Of a DNA stretch of 64,000 bases, positions 10,451 to 20,243 are shown piece after piece; position 1 is the first letter of the stretch, and each line of letters opens with the position of its first letter. This DNA is from Leishmania donovani (taxonomy: Eukaryota > Euglenozoa > Kinetoplastea > Trypanosomatida > Trypanosomatidae). Made by a program: the position numbers and the translations under genes. The DNA lies in NCBI RefSeq assembly GCF_000227135.1, contig NC_018238.1, forward strand, positions 161,945 through 225,944. Reading direction: 5' to 3'. Below the pieces are notes generated by a model. That model saw only the letters and a program-made list of their open reading frames with translations. It was not told the origin of the DNA and ran no database searches.

Positions 10451-12292
10451 GAAACACGAGAGGAAGTGTGTATGAGTGTGTGCGTGTGCGCTTGAAGTTG
10501 CGCCGGGCCACAGCACCGCTGACAAGCGTGTAAGAGGAGGAGAGGGAGCAGGGACGTGCTCTGTCGCTTAGAACGCACTGTGGCGGGGGACAAGGGGGGT
10601 ACGTGAGTACAAGCGCGAACAAGTGGAGTGCCAAAGCCTGCCTTTCTTTCGCCTCCTAGGGCACAGAAGGTCAACTGTTTAACGGGGGTCTTGCTGAAGT
10701 ATCTGTGAGCAAGCGCAAGACAGAGAGGCAAGCCGGCGCGTGTGTTTCTCTCAGTCCCTGGGGGAGGGCGAGATCGAAGAGGGGAGGGAGAGGGTCGCGG
10801 GAGGGGAGTCGGTGATGCTCGTGCTGGTCGTGGTGCGGCTGGGGCGTCCGTTGTTATGTGTGTGAACTTATCCGTGTTACCCCTCTTGCTTAGTAAAACC
10901 TACGCTTCTGCTAGACGTCGCCTGTGAAGCCGGTGGGCGGGGGTGAAAGGACGGGACGGAAAAATGGCCACAAATGGCAGGCGAGTCGACCTATGTGAAG
11001 TAGTACTTGTGAAGGCGGATCAGGCTTCTCTCTTGTGTGCATGCGCGTCCCCTGCGTTTCCGCTTGATCTCTTCTTTGTGCTTGTGTCCCTCCTGCTTCC
11101 CTGCGCAGCCAAGTTCGTGATAGTGAGTGGGCGTGCGTGCAGCTGTGAGGCAAGTGACACTCGTGCTCAGAAACGCGCACAAACGTGCACAGGGAGGAAG
11201 GAGAGAGTGAGAGTCAAGCACCTCTCGGTCGAGGAGCCGCAAGAGCGAAGGTAATGGAGAAAGAAACAAGGAGAGGAGGAGGGGGTCAATCACAGCGTGT
11301 TCGCGTGTGTGGGGAGGTAGGGGGTGTGCCCCTCGCCGTGAGCAGTTTTATACGTAGAAAAAAAAGAACGCTTACGTGTGTTTTATGCGCGTGCAGGAGT
11401 TGAGGAACTCGTCGAATAAGGGCTGCGCCAAGACGAAAGAGGCCTCGCAGGACAAGCAAAGAAGAACGAGCGCCAACAGCGGAGGAGATGGGGAAATAGA
11501 TGAAGGAACGATGTGAGGCGCAGGGCGAGAGACACGTACTTGAAAGGGAGGTCAAGAAACGGCTTGTGTCCAGAGTAGCGTCGCACGTCCTTGTGAGTGC
11601 GCGATGAGAACCGCAAAAGGGTGCAGTAAATATGCAAGCGCACCACAAGCGGGGAAAGAAAAAGTGAAGAGCCACACGTGCCTGCAAGTGCACCTGTGGC
11701 GAGAAGCACAAGATATATATTATATGTACACACACACACAAAGGACTACCCACCCACATGAGGAAAGGGAGGTAGGTTGATATGAGGGGTGGTGGGTGCG
11801 GAGAGTCCCGTGTAGGTGGTGCAGAGAGAGGGGGTGGGGGTGAGAGCTGAGAGATGCGATCCAAGTGCGAAGTAAACGAGAGATGCATGAGCTACTCGTC
11901 ACGCGATGTGAAATAGTTGAAGAAAGCGGGCTGAGCAGTCTCCTCAAAATAGGCAGGTGGTCGCGCAAAGCAATGACAGGGTGTGCATCTTCGAACCTCT
12001 CATGTAGCGCACACATTTTCTTTCCCGCCCTCCGATACTTGGCCTGAGTTCTCGTGGTTTCACCCGCACCTCGTCAGAGAATGGTGAGGGATGGAAAGGA
12101 ACTCGTTCTGGACTACTCCGTGCCCCACCGCCGTTGCTGTGATGATGATGCACAGATACTTTCTTGTCTGTTGCTGTTTGGTGTGTGTGTGTGTGTGTGT
12201 GTGTGTCTGAAAGTTCTGTTCTTCCGTATCCACACGTGGAGTACCGGCGAAGAAAAGGATGGGAAACTATGAGTTCGAAAAAAGGAACTCGT
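10451..12292. other. Long intergenic stretch
   Basis: No frame reads as a protein. There are purine-rich plus-strand runs (pyrimidine on minus) through 11170-11900, CA runs near 11730, and a (GT)13 microsatellite at 12181-12206. It ends at an assembly gap. With the gap, the decayed gene and the repeats that follow, this makes 6.7 kb between neighbouring intact genes. Confidence 0.5.
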
Positions 12293-13141
12293 NNNNNNNN
12301 NNNNNNNNNNNNNNNNNNNNNNNNNNNNNNNNNNNNNNNNNNNNNNNNNNNNNNNNNNNNNNNNNNNNNNNNNNNNNNNNNNNNNNNNNNNNNNNNNNNN
12401 NNNNNNNNNNNNNNNNNNNNNNNNNNNNNNNNNNNNNNNNNNNNNNNNNNNNNNNNNNNNNNNNNNNNNNNNNNNNNNNNNNNNNNNNNNNNNNNNNNNN
12501 NNNNNNNNNNNNNNNNNNNNNNNNNNNNNNNNNNNNNNNNNNNNNNNNNNNNNNNNNNNNNNNNNNNNNNNNNNNNNNNNNNNNNNNNNNNNNNNNNNNN
12601 NNNNNNNNNNNNNNNNNNNNNNNNNNNNNNNNNNNNNNNNNNNNNNNNNNNNNNNNNNNNNNNNNNNNNNNNNNNNNNNNNNNNNNNNNNNNNNNNNNNN
12701 NNNNNNNNNNNNNNNNNNNNNNNNNNNNNNNNNNNNNNNNNNNNNNNNNNNNNNNNNNNNNNNNNNNNNNNNNNNNNNNNNNNNNNNNNNNNNNNNNNNN
12801 NNNNNNNNNNNNNNNNNNNNNNNNNNNNNNNNNNNNNNNNNNNNNNNNNNNNNNNNNNNNNNNNNNNNNNNNNNNNNNNNNNNNNNNNNNNNNNNNNNNN
12901 NNNNNNNNNNNNNNNNNNNNNNNNNNNNNNNNNNNNNNNNNNNNNNNNNNNNNNNNNNNNNNNNNNNNNNNNNNNNNNNNNNNNNNNNNNNNNNNNNNNN
13001 NNNNNNNNNNNNNNNNNNNNNNNNNNNNNNNNNNNNNNNNNNNNNNNNNNNNNNNNNNNNNNNNNNNNNNNNNNNNNNNNNNNNNNNNNNNNNNNNNNNN
13101 NNNNNNNNNNNNNNNNNNNNNNNNNNNNNNNNNNNNNNNNN
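12293..13141. other. Assembly gap, 849 N
   Basis: Unknown bases. Unlike the seven 99 N gaps, the length is not a round default and the flanks are not duplicated, so it may be a size-estimated gap. The decayed gene at 13142-14304 runs into it. Confidence 0.95.
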
Positions 13142-14304
13142 CTCCAAGGGTGGCCACGAGTGTGTGTGTGCCTGCATAATCTCGAGATCAACGCGCAGCC
13201 CCATTCGCGGCACCCGCATCTCGTGGCACGAGACAGCCTCGTCCCGGAATCGAAATCGAGCGTGGAGGTGTTTGCGCGGCAGCTGTACCTGGAAGAGCAA
13301 GCATGTCGAGCTACGCGTCTCTCTCCCTCCAATCCGTCGTCACGCTCTGCCGTGGAGCCGCTGGTATCGAGGCTGCGGGGCCACAGGATAAGCCGCAGTC
13401 GCCCCGCCAACAAGCTTCTGCCACAGCAGTCTGAAAGCCGAGCGCAATGGCTCCGCCATCTCTGTATCCCCGATCACTCGCCTTCTCGCCGCTTCAGGCC
13501 TCCGGAGAAGGACGCCTGTCCTTCGAACATCTCCTCGCGGCTGCGCTCTCCAGTTTCGGCGAATATGTGAGTGAGAGCTGTCAGCTCGGGTTCGATGGCC
13601 TGCAGCACGGCCGTCAACCGCTACCTGGCTCTTGTCGAGTATCTGGAAATGCTCGGCGAGGCGACCCTTCCAGGCCCGTCACACTCCCCCCAGGTTGCGT
13701 TTTGAGCTTGCTCCCGGTTGCCAATCGTCTGCGCTGCCGATCGAAAATGTGCGTGCGCTCTTGAGTTCATGCCCGCATGCCTCTTTGAGAGCTGTCGGGC
13801 TGCGGCCGCCGCTTTCGCCATCTGTGTGTTGTGTCTCTGCAGCTCCCACTGCGTGCCAAAGACCACTGCTGGAGCCATCTGCATCCAGCCACCCAGCCCC
13901 GCAAGTCGCTGATTCAGCACGGCCTGCCGATGGCAGTTCGTGTACCACATGGCAGAGGACATCTCCCCGGCCTACCGTTTGCCGGTGCCCGCTGGGCTCC
14001 ACATCTCTTCCCCCTCCCCAAAATGTAGAACTGGGCGGCCCGGTCGCCGATGGTGTTCATTGTGGCCTACGGCGCCGCGCGATCCCACCGCGCACATCCC
14101 CCATCTCGAGTGATGCCTGCTTCACTGGCTCCAGAGCCATGAGGATTGGTCTGAGCGTTCTTCAGCCGTGACGTCATGCCTGCGAAGTGGAGCTGCAGCG
14201 TCTCCTTGTCGACATGATGATGCGGACTCACTGTCTCCACTCTCCACTTGCGGAAGGGTTCCGGAGTGAGAAACGGATGGGTGCCTGGGCCAGCTGCGCT
14301 GCAC
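13142..14304 (-). pseudogene. Decayed gene, several frameshifts, family unknown
   Basis: Reading the minus strand from 14304 down, protein-like sequence jumps between frames: KWRVETVSPHHHVDKETLQL then RLKNAQTNPHGSGASEAG; WYTNCHRQAVLNQRLAGLGG then WELQRHNTQMAKAAAAARQL (13962-13640); KGRLAEHFQILDKSQ; AIEPELTALTHIFAETGERS followed by EEMFEGQASFSG; MAEPLRSAFRLLWQKLVGG; and, near the gap, LPRKHLHARFRFRDEAVSCH. Composition is charged and helix-forming, as in a coiled-coil protein, with no catalytic motif. The distal end is hidden in the N gap. It could alternatively be a remnant of a mobile-element ORF. I do not recognise the family. Confidence 0.45.
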
Positions 14305-15404
14305 TGTACAAGTGTGTCATACGTGAAAGCCTGTTCTCCTCCGAGAGGACGCTACACGCCGGCTGCCCCTGTGGAACACCCGCCTGAGTGAGGCGGACAC
14401 ACGTGCGGCGCCGTTAGATCAGCTCCTATACCTAACCCATGCACCGTGGGATCGATTCATGTGGCAGGGAGCCGATTCACATGCTTCTTAGTGTGTGGTG
14501 GTCGTGACGATGATGATGAATGCTCCGTAGGGCTGATAAGGACAGAGACAGGGACATCGATGTGAATGGGCACACNNNNNNNNNNNNNNNNNNNNNNNNN
14601 NNNNNNNNNNNNNNNNNNNNNNNNNNNNNNNNNNNNNNNNNNNNNNNNNNNNNNNNNNNNNNNNNNNNNNNNNNACACGTGCGGCGCCGTTAGATCAGCT
14701 CCTATACCTAACCCATGCACCGTGGGATCGATTCATGTGGCAGGGAGCCGATTCACATGCTTCTTAGTGTGTGGTGGTCGTGACGATGATGATGAATGCT
14801 CCGTAGGGCTGATAAGGACAGAGACAGGGACATCGATGTGAATGGGCACACACAGACATATCATCGCCCATTTCGAACGGCTACAGGAGCGGCTCAAATG
14901 CTCCCCAAAAGAAGCACACGAGAAGAGCGAAACATGGAGTGCCGAAGAGAGCTATCGCGGGTCGTTCGCCGATATAACCGAATTCAACACCAGTACAAGT
15001 GTGTCATACGTGAAAGCCTGTTCTCCTCCGAGAGGACGCTACACGCCGGCTGCCCCTGTGGAACACCCGCCTGAGTGAGGCGGACACACGTGCGGCGCCG
15101 TTAGATCAGCTCCTATACCTAACCCATGCACCGTGGGATCGATTCATGTGGCAGGGAGCCGATTCACATGCTTCTTAGTGTGTGGTGGTCGTGACGATGA
15201 TGATGAATGCTCCGTAGGGCTGATAAGGACAGAGACAGGGACATCGATGTGAATGGGCACACACAGACATATCATCGCCCATTTCGAACGGCTACAGGAG
15301 CGGCTCAAATGCTCCCCAAAAGAAGCACACGAGAAGAGCGAAACATGGAGTGCCGAAGAGAGCTATCGCGGGTCGTTCGCCGATATAACCGAATTCAACA
15401 CCAC
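14305..15404 (+). repeat. Two tandem copies of a 411 bp unit
   Basis: The unit beginning GTACAAGTGTGTCATACGTG starts near 14306 and again near 14993, and its later half recurs 411 bases on (for example CACAGACATA at 14851 and 15262). The apparent spacing of the first two starts is 687. Removing the 99 N gap plus the 177 bp repeated on either side of it gives exactly 411. Each unit has a short plus-strand frame (78 residues at 14842-15078) that looks mildly protein-like (ERLQERLKCSPKEAHEKSE) but has a stop immediately upstream. I cannot assign it. Confidence 0.8.
14576..14674. other. Assembly gap, 99 N, flanks duplicated
   Basis: The 177 bases before the gap (14399-14575) are repeated immediately after it (14675-14851). 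Confidence 0.95.
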
Positions 15405-15569
15405 ACACACAGCGCCAGTGAGTAACATAAACATCACAGAAACATAGAGAGAGAAGACGACCACCTTTTGTATTTTTTCCTCTGCGTGTGCGTTTCTCTG
15501 CCGTACAACACGACTTACACTCCCCACCCCACACTCGGCCGGCCACACGCCCCCATCGCGCGGTGCGAA

Positions 15570-15668
15570 NNNNNNNNNNNNNNNNNNNNNNNNNNNNNNN
15601 NNNNNNNNNNNNNNNNNNNNNNNNNNNNNNNNNNNNNNNNNNNNNNNNNNNNNNNNNNNNNNNNNNNN
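15570..15668. other. Assembly gap, 99 N, flanks duplicated
   Basis: 27 bases before the gap (15543-15569) are repeated directly after it, inside a SIDER-like copy. Confidence 0.95.
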
Positions 15669-15771
15669 CCACACGCCCCCATCGCGCGGTGCGAAGCAGC
15701 GCCAGACACGCGGCGCAGCAATGCGCCGACTCAGTCATCGGAGCACTGCCCACCTCCCGCCCCGCAGGTCG

Positions 15772-15853
15772 NNNNNNNNNNNNNNNNNNNNNNNNNNNNN
15801 NNNNNNNNNNNNNNNNNNNNNNNNNNNNNNNNNNNNNNNNNNNNNNNNNNNNN
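15772..15853. other. Assembly gap, 82 N, length predicted by the repeat
   Basis: Compared with the copy at 19.5 kb, the missing piece corresponds to 19655-19736, which is exactly 82 bases. The gap length is therefore probably correct. Confidence 0.9.
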
Positions 15854-16165
15854 GTGAGGGCCGGGCGTGGGATACGCTCGGGTCGCGCACACACCCCGCC
15901 CATCACATGGACGGCACAGGCGCGTGCACGGTCACAGGCCGCCCCGACGCAGCGCCATCCAGGGCCCGGCCGCCGGCATCCGTGGGGATACATCGCTCTG
16001 GCCACCCCTACGCCATAGATGCTTGGCCCTGTCACCACCAGGGGCTGTTCAGCACTGGCAAGGATAGAGCGAGAGGGAAGGGGGAGGGGGGGGGGCTGCT
16101 CGGCCTCCCAAAAGAGAAGGTGCGCGGTGGACCCTGAGATGCCACGCACGGAGACGCCCCCCCCC

Positions 16166-17059
16166 GCGTCATCCGGGTGGAAACAGAAGCGAGAATAGAA
16201 AGGAATACAGCAAAGCATGGCGGCTGGCCGGCTGCCGCACAGATGCGCCCATTTTTTAACGCGGGTCGAGGGAAACGAAAATAAAAAAATCGATAGAGAT
16301 GAAAAGACAAGCAACACCTGTCGTAAATCGAAGACAGTTCTCGATCTACATTGGCTGATGTAATTACCTCGCTTAAAGTGACAGTATCTCCCACTGCGGC
16401 GCAGGAATCACAAGAGAGAGCGAAAGACAGACGGAGACAACGAAAGCCGACGAGTTCACTGGGCACGTCCAACTCCCAGAACAGGAAGTCGCGCCACGCA
16501 AGCCTCTTTTTTCCTTTCACATCACCCTCCAGCACACTCGCACTCACACGCAGAGACCGCGAGAGATGCACGCAAAATCACACATGACAGCTTGATAAGA
16601 TAATGGTAAAATAGATGGAAAGATTTTTGCTTGATAAGCGAAACTAAGTAGACAAAAAAGACGCCATCATTGTAACGGGCTCCACCTTCCGGAAGTGGAT
16701 GTCCGCCTGTGTCTGCGTGTGTGCGTGTGTGTCGAGGGGGGGGCTCGTGCGGGCTCCTGGGGGTTTGTCTGTCCACTCGACTCCCTACTTGTCACTTCGT
16801 CTTCTTCACAGCCCTTTGCAAAGACGCTGAAACAGGAGAAAAACAGAAGAGCAAGAGGAGTGATCCTTGGAGGGGAGGAGAGCGGCACGTGGCCGGCGAG
16901 ACGGGGGAGGAGGGGGGTAGTATCAATAAAGGAAATAGTTAAGCAAGCGAGTCCACCATCTTTTGTAATTTCATCCCTGTTCTGCAGCACCCGAAAAGAA
17001 AAGAAAGAGGGGGGCATGGGCCTGATGAAGCGCGACGTGGAGGCGTATCGCCATTTCGC
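16166..17059. other. Non-coding, probable 3' UTR of the nucleoside transporter
   Basis: No gene found. GC content is visibly lower in 16230-16680 than in the flanking coding DNA. It runs from the transporter stop codon to the SIDER-like copy. Confidence 0.5.
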
Positions 17060-18712
17060 TTAAGTGAATGGAAGCACCTCCGCCAGCTGAATGAGCGAGC
17101 CCGCCGCACAGCCGATCAGCAGGCACGCGCCTGTCAGCTGACCGGCCATGGCTCGCTCGCCATCGGTGGAAAGGCTTGGCGTCTCAGGGCTGTAAATCAT
17201 CGAAAGCGCTCCAACAAAGCCATTCGACAAACCCATGATAATCGTGAACACATACGCGGCCGCCTTCGATGGGATCTTGTGCACCGCGCACAGCACCAGC
17301 AGAGGAATGAAGATGATGCGTGTAATCGAGGCAATCAGGATCACCTTGCGCGACGGCCACAGCCGCCTCCAGAGGGTCAGCAAACGGCCGACGAGGTCAG
17401 CGAAGTTGTACGCCGCAATGATGAGTGTCGTGAACCATCCGTCAGCACTGTCCACAGCAACAATGATACCCGGGTACACGAGATAGGTGGCACAGAAGGT
17501 CAGGAAACAGGCAATCATCATCGGGTAGATCTTCTTGATGACTGGCCACAGCTTCACCTCCTGCAGCAGCTCCGCTGTCGTCAGCATCCTGTCTGCGGCA
17601 GCAGGGCAGTCATTGCTGTCCCCATCAAGGTCAGCCTTCGTCTGTGTCACAACTTCGCTGCTGACTTCGCCGGAGGTCGTCTGCGGATATGCACAGTCGC
17701 ATGCGACCGTTTCAGTGGCATTCACCGCAGCGCCGTCGTGGCTCCCGGGCTCAGGAGCAAACTCCTGCGTCGGCTCCGCCTCGAACCCCTCCCTGGTGAA
17801 GAAGCGGTCATCATAGAGAAGGTTGGGGTGGTGGCGCGCCCGGATACCTCTCGCTGTGACATCGCCGTGCTCCGTCTCCAGCAGCAGCTCTGCCTTCTTC
17901 TCAGAGCCGGAGTCGGCCAAGTAGCGGCAGGCAGCGCGGTCCTGCAAGCCGGCGGCGCCGTTTTTGCGACACACGCCGTCATCGGACATCTCCTTCACAG
18001 CCTCGCGCGGGCAGTAGATGTTCGCCCATAGACCCCGGCTCGAGCGGAACTCAGCAACGTAGCGCCGCGCGTATGGATTGTACGGCAAGATCATGAGAAG
18101 CAGCCCGGAGAGGAAGATGATGCCTATCGCCAGGCAGAAATAGATGAGGGACTGCGTCAGCACGGCGTTGTAGGTGTCGGACATGCTTACCTTCAAGACG
18201 ATCTGCAGCACAGACACTAGAGACCCGGAAACCGCCGAACCGACCAGCATGCCAGTCATCATAATCGGAGGGCAGGGGCCGAAAAGCGCATACCCGGTGT
18301 TCTCAAAGTAGGCACGAGCAGCGCCGCCCAGGTATGCTACGATCATCAGCGCCGCGATCGCGCCGTACTCGGGAGCGTTCGTGTGCGGCATGATGAGGAT
18401 GACGAGCAGTTCTATCGTCATCAACACGCAGCTCACCTCGAGACGGAAGAGCAGCGAGAAACGGCACATGAAGGAAGTCAAGTTTGTCGGCTCATGAATC
18501 GCCTGCGCCACTATGGTGACCACTGTGTAGAAGTTGAGGATGTTCCTCCAAAACACCGGCGAGAGCGCCTCTGCAGCCTTGTTGCCAGCGAGGTACTTGT
18601 AGTACTCCAGCATGAAGCTCGGGGCGCTGTTGATGGCGTTGGGGCCCATCACCATGGTCACGCCGACCACAAGGCTGGTGACAAGCATGGCCGCCTGCGG
18701 TAGCTTCGACAT
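17060..18712 (-). CDS. Equilibrative nucleoside/nucleobase transporter (ENT family)
   Basis: A 550-residue multi-pass membrane protein of the ENT family, which imports purine nucleosides or nucleobases. Trypanosomatids cannot make purines and depend on these carriers. About eleven hydrophobic segments are visible. A large hydrophilic loop rich in Asp, Glu and Ser (roughly residues 235-385) separates the first six from the rest, as is usual for ENTs. The signature N-x2-D-x2-G-R is at 436-443 (NFADLVGR), with basic residues following (LWRRLWPSRK). The start chosen is the ATG directly before SKLPQAAML and the first membrane segment. The frame stays open to 19033 but that extension is Ser/Pro/Arg/Cys-rich and looks untranslated. 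A SIDER-like copy lies in the expected 3' UTR. Substrate (nucleoside versus nucleobase) cannot be read from the sequence. Confidence 0.93.
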   Translation of the reverse strand: MSKLPQAAMLVTSLVVGVTMVMGPNAINSAPSFMLEYYKYLAGNKAAEALSPVFWRNILNFYTVVTIVAQAIHEPTNLTSFMCRFSLLFRLEVSCVLMTIELLVILIMPHTNAPEYGAIAALMIVAYLGGAARAYFENTGYALFGPCPPIMMTGMLVGSAVSGSLVSVLQIVLKVSMSDTYNAVLTQSLIYFCLAIGIIFLSGLLLMILPYNPYARRYVAEFRSSRGLWANIYCPREAVKEMSDDGVCRKNGAAGLQDRAACRYLADSGSEKKAELLLETEHGDVTARGIRARHHPNLLYDDRFFTREGFEAEPTQEFAPEPGSHDGAAVNATETVACDCAYPQTTSGEVSSEVVTQTKADLDGDSNDCPAAADRMLTTAELLQEVKLWPVIKKIYPMMIACFLTFCATYLVYPGIIVAVDSADGWFTTLIIAAYNFADLVGRLLTLWRRLWPSRKVILIASITRIIFIPLLVLCAVHKIPSKAAAYVFTIIMGLSNGFVGALSMIYSPETPSLSTDGERAMAGQLTGACLLIGCAAGSLIQLAEVLPFT

Positions 18713-19492
18713 CGCTCGCACTGCGCCGTGTCTGGGGGTGATGTGGAGGGGGTCGGGTAGTTCCTGCGTGAGCAGCAGGAATGCAATGACTGCAAGAGGG
18801 GCGTTGTGGACGACACACCGACAACAGCAGCACCGAAACAAGGAGCACGGAGAGTCAGGGATACAGACGCAAAGAGATGCAGCGGAAAAGAAGAAGCCGC
18901 GAGGAGGGGAGGTGCGACGAGCACGAACGGTGGCAACAAGGGAGGGCGGGCGTGGAAGAGCTGAGGGGCGTCTCCGAAAAGTGCTAGAAAGAGAGCGTGC
19001 CGAAAATAGAAGAGAGAGGGGGGCAAGGAACAAGATGTGAGCGGGAGCTAGCGGTTGGCGGGGAAAGGCAGAAGCGGGGGTGGCGCTTTACGGAACCGCA
19101 CACCCGTCTCCGTTTTTCCTCCAATCCATGAGCGAGTGTTTGTGTGTGTGTGCAAAGAGGCGGGGTGGGATGGTACGCAGCAGAGAGGAGGGCAGGGATT
19201 AGCGGACACACAGACGCAGACGCGAGGCAGTGCAGAACGGGGACAGAATCCACGTCATTCGATCCCGCAATCAAACGCCTAAGATTGGACGTGGGAGGTA
19301 GAGGAGGGGGTCCGGGGCCTTGTTGCCGCCCGAGTGTCCCATACCGAACATATACGCACATGCGCACCCGCGTGGCTGGGGTGACCGTAAGACTCGCAAA
19401 GGTCCCTCATCTTACCCGTTGCTTCGCCTGTTCGTTGCCCCCTTCTTCTCAAGTGCTGCCCAGAAGCGTCGCAGGTTGTATTGCTCTTTTCT
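18713..19492. other. Intergenic, transporter 5' region
   Basis: No gene found. Purine-rich on plus (pyrimidine on minus), notably 18850-19070, which is suitable as the trans-splicing signal for the transporter. Confidence 0.5.
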
Positions 19493-20040
19493 ACGTGTGC
19501 GTTTCTCTGCCGTACAGCACGACTTACACTCCCCACCCCACACTCGGCCGGCCACACGCCCCCATCGCGCGGTGCGAAGCAGCGCCAGACACGCGGTGCA
19601 GCAATGCGCCGACTCAGTCATCGGAGCACTGCCCACCTCCCGCCCCGCAGGTCGCCTCGCAGCCGCGCACAGCAGGCGGGTCGCCACGTCGTGCATCCCT
19701 CGCGGCGGCACCCGGGCCCACCCACCAGTAGGCAGCGTGAGGGCCGGGCGTGGGATACGCTCGGGTCGCGCACACACCCCGCCCATCACATGGACGGCAC
19801 AGGCGCGTGCACGGTCACAGGCCGCCCCGACGCAGCGCCATCCAGGGCCCGGCCGCCGGCATCCGTGGGGATACATCGCTCTGGCCACCCCTACGCCATA
19901 GATGCTTGGCCCTGTCACCACCAGGGGCTGTTCAGCACTGGCAAGGATAGAGCGAGAGGGAAGGGGGAGGGGGGGCTGCTCGGCCTCTCAAAAGAGAAGG
20001 TGCGCGGTGGACCCTGAGATGCCACGCACGGAGATGCCCC
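19493..20040 (-). mobile_element. SIDER-like retroposon copy, complete
   Basis: About 548 bp with no gap. Sense strand is minus: it starts GGGGCATCTCCGTG near 20040 and ends near 19493, followed on that strand by AGAAAAGAGCAA, a short A-rich tail. It lies about 200 bases 3' of the glycosyltransferase stop codon, in sense orientation, so almost certainly in that 3' UTR. Open frames through it on both strands are shared by all copies and are not taken as genes. Confidence 0.75.
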
Positions 20041-20243
20041 TCATTATCGTGGAGGCGGCGCTGTACAGAAAGACAAAATGGATATGTTCTGAGGAGGGAA
20101 AAGCGGGGTGGCAGGAGACGCTCCGAGGCACATTCCCGTGTGCAACAGCACACACTGACATATATACACATACACACGCGAGGGGGGATAGTTGCATGAA
20201 CTACAACAGACGGATGAGCCTGCCTATCTGCATCACCGTCGCC

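Larger units (their letters stand above)
15483..16165 (-). mobile_element. SIDER-like retroposon copy (two gaps inside)
   Basis: Same family as 19493-20040 and 30645-31195. Sense strand is minus: the 5' end lies at about 16160 and the 3' end near 15483, followed on that strand by an A-rich run (GCAGAGGAAAAAATAC). It sits about 900 bases downstream of the stop of the nucleoside transporter gene, in the same orientation, hence probably in its 3' UTR. SIDERs are short degenerate ingi/L1Tc-related retroposons of about 550 bp that are abundant in Leishmania 3' UTRs, and SIDER2 is reported to lower mRNA stability. I assign the family from length, tail and position, not from a consensus alignment. 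Confidence 0.7.

Noticed and set aside
10329..10634. Upstream extension of the Tex-family frame
   Set aside because: Opens only from TTG and crosses the probable splice acceptor; the ATG at 10328 is preferred. The same reasoning excludes upstream extensions of PUS10 (to 25172) and MCC beta (from 51561).
11944..13570. Open frames running through the 849 N gap
   Set aside because: Unknown bases were read as open; no continuous protein is supported.
18713..19033. N-terminal extension of the nucleoside transporter
   Set aside because: The extension is Ser/Pro/Arg/Cys-rich and comes from the pyrimidine-rich 5' region; ENT proteins begin shortly before the first membrane helix.
19493..20040. Open frames repeated in every SIDER-like copy (for example one containing SIYGVGVARAMYPHGCRR)
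   Set aside because: Frame identity follows nucleotide identity of the repeat, and frames are open on both strands because of high GC. Not evidence for a protein family.
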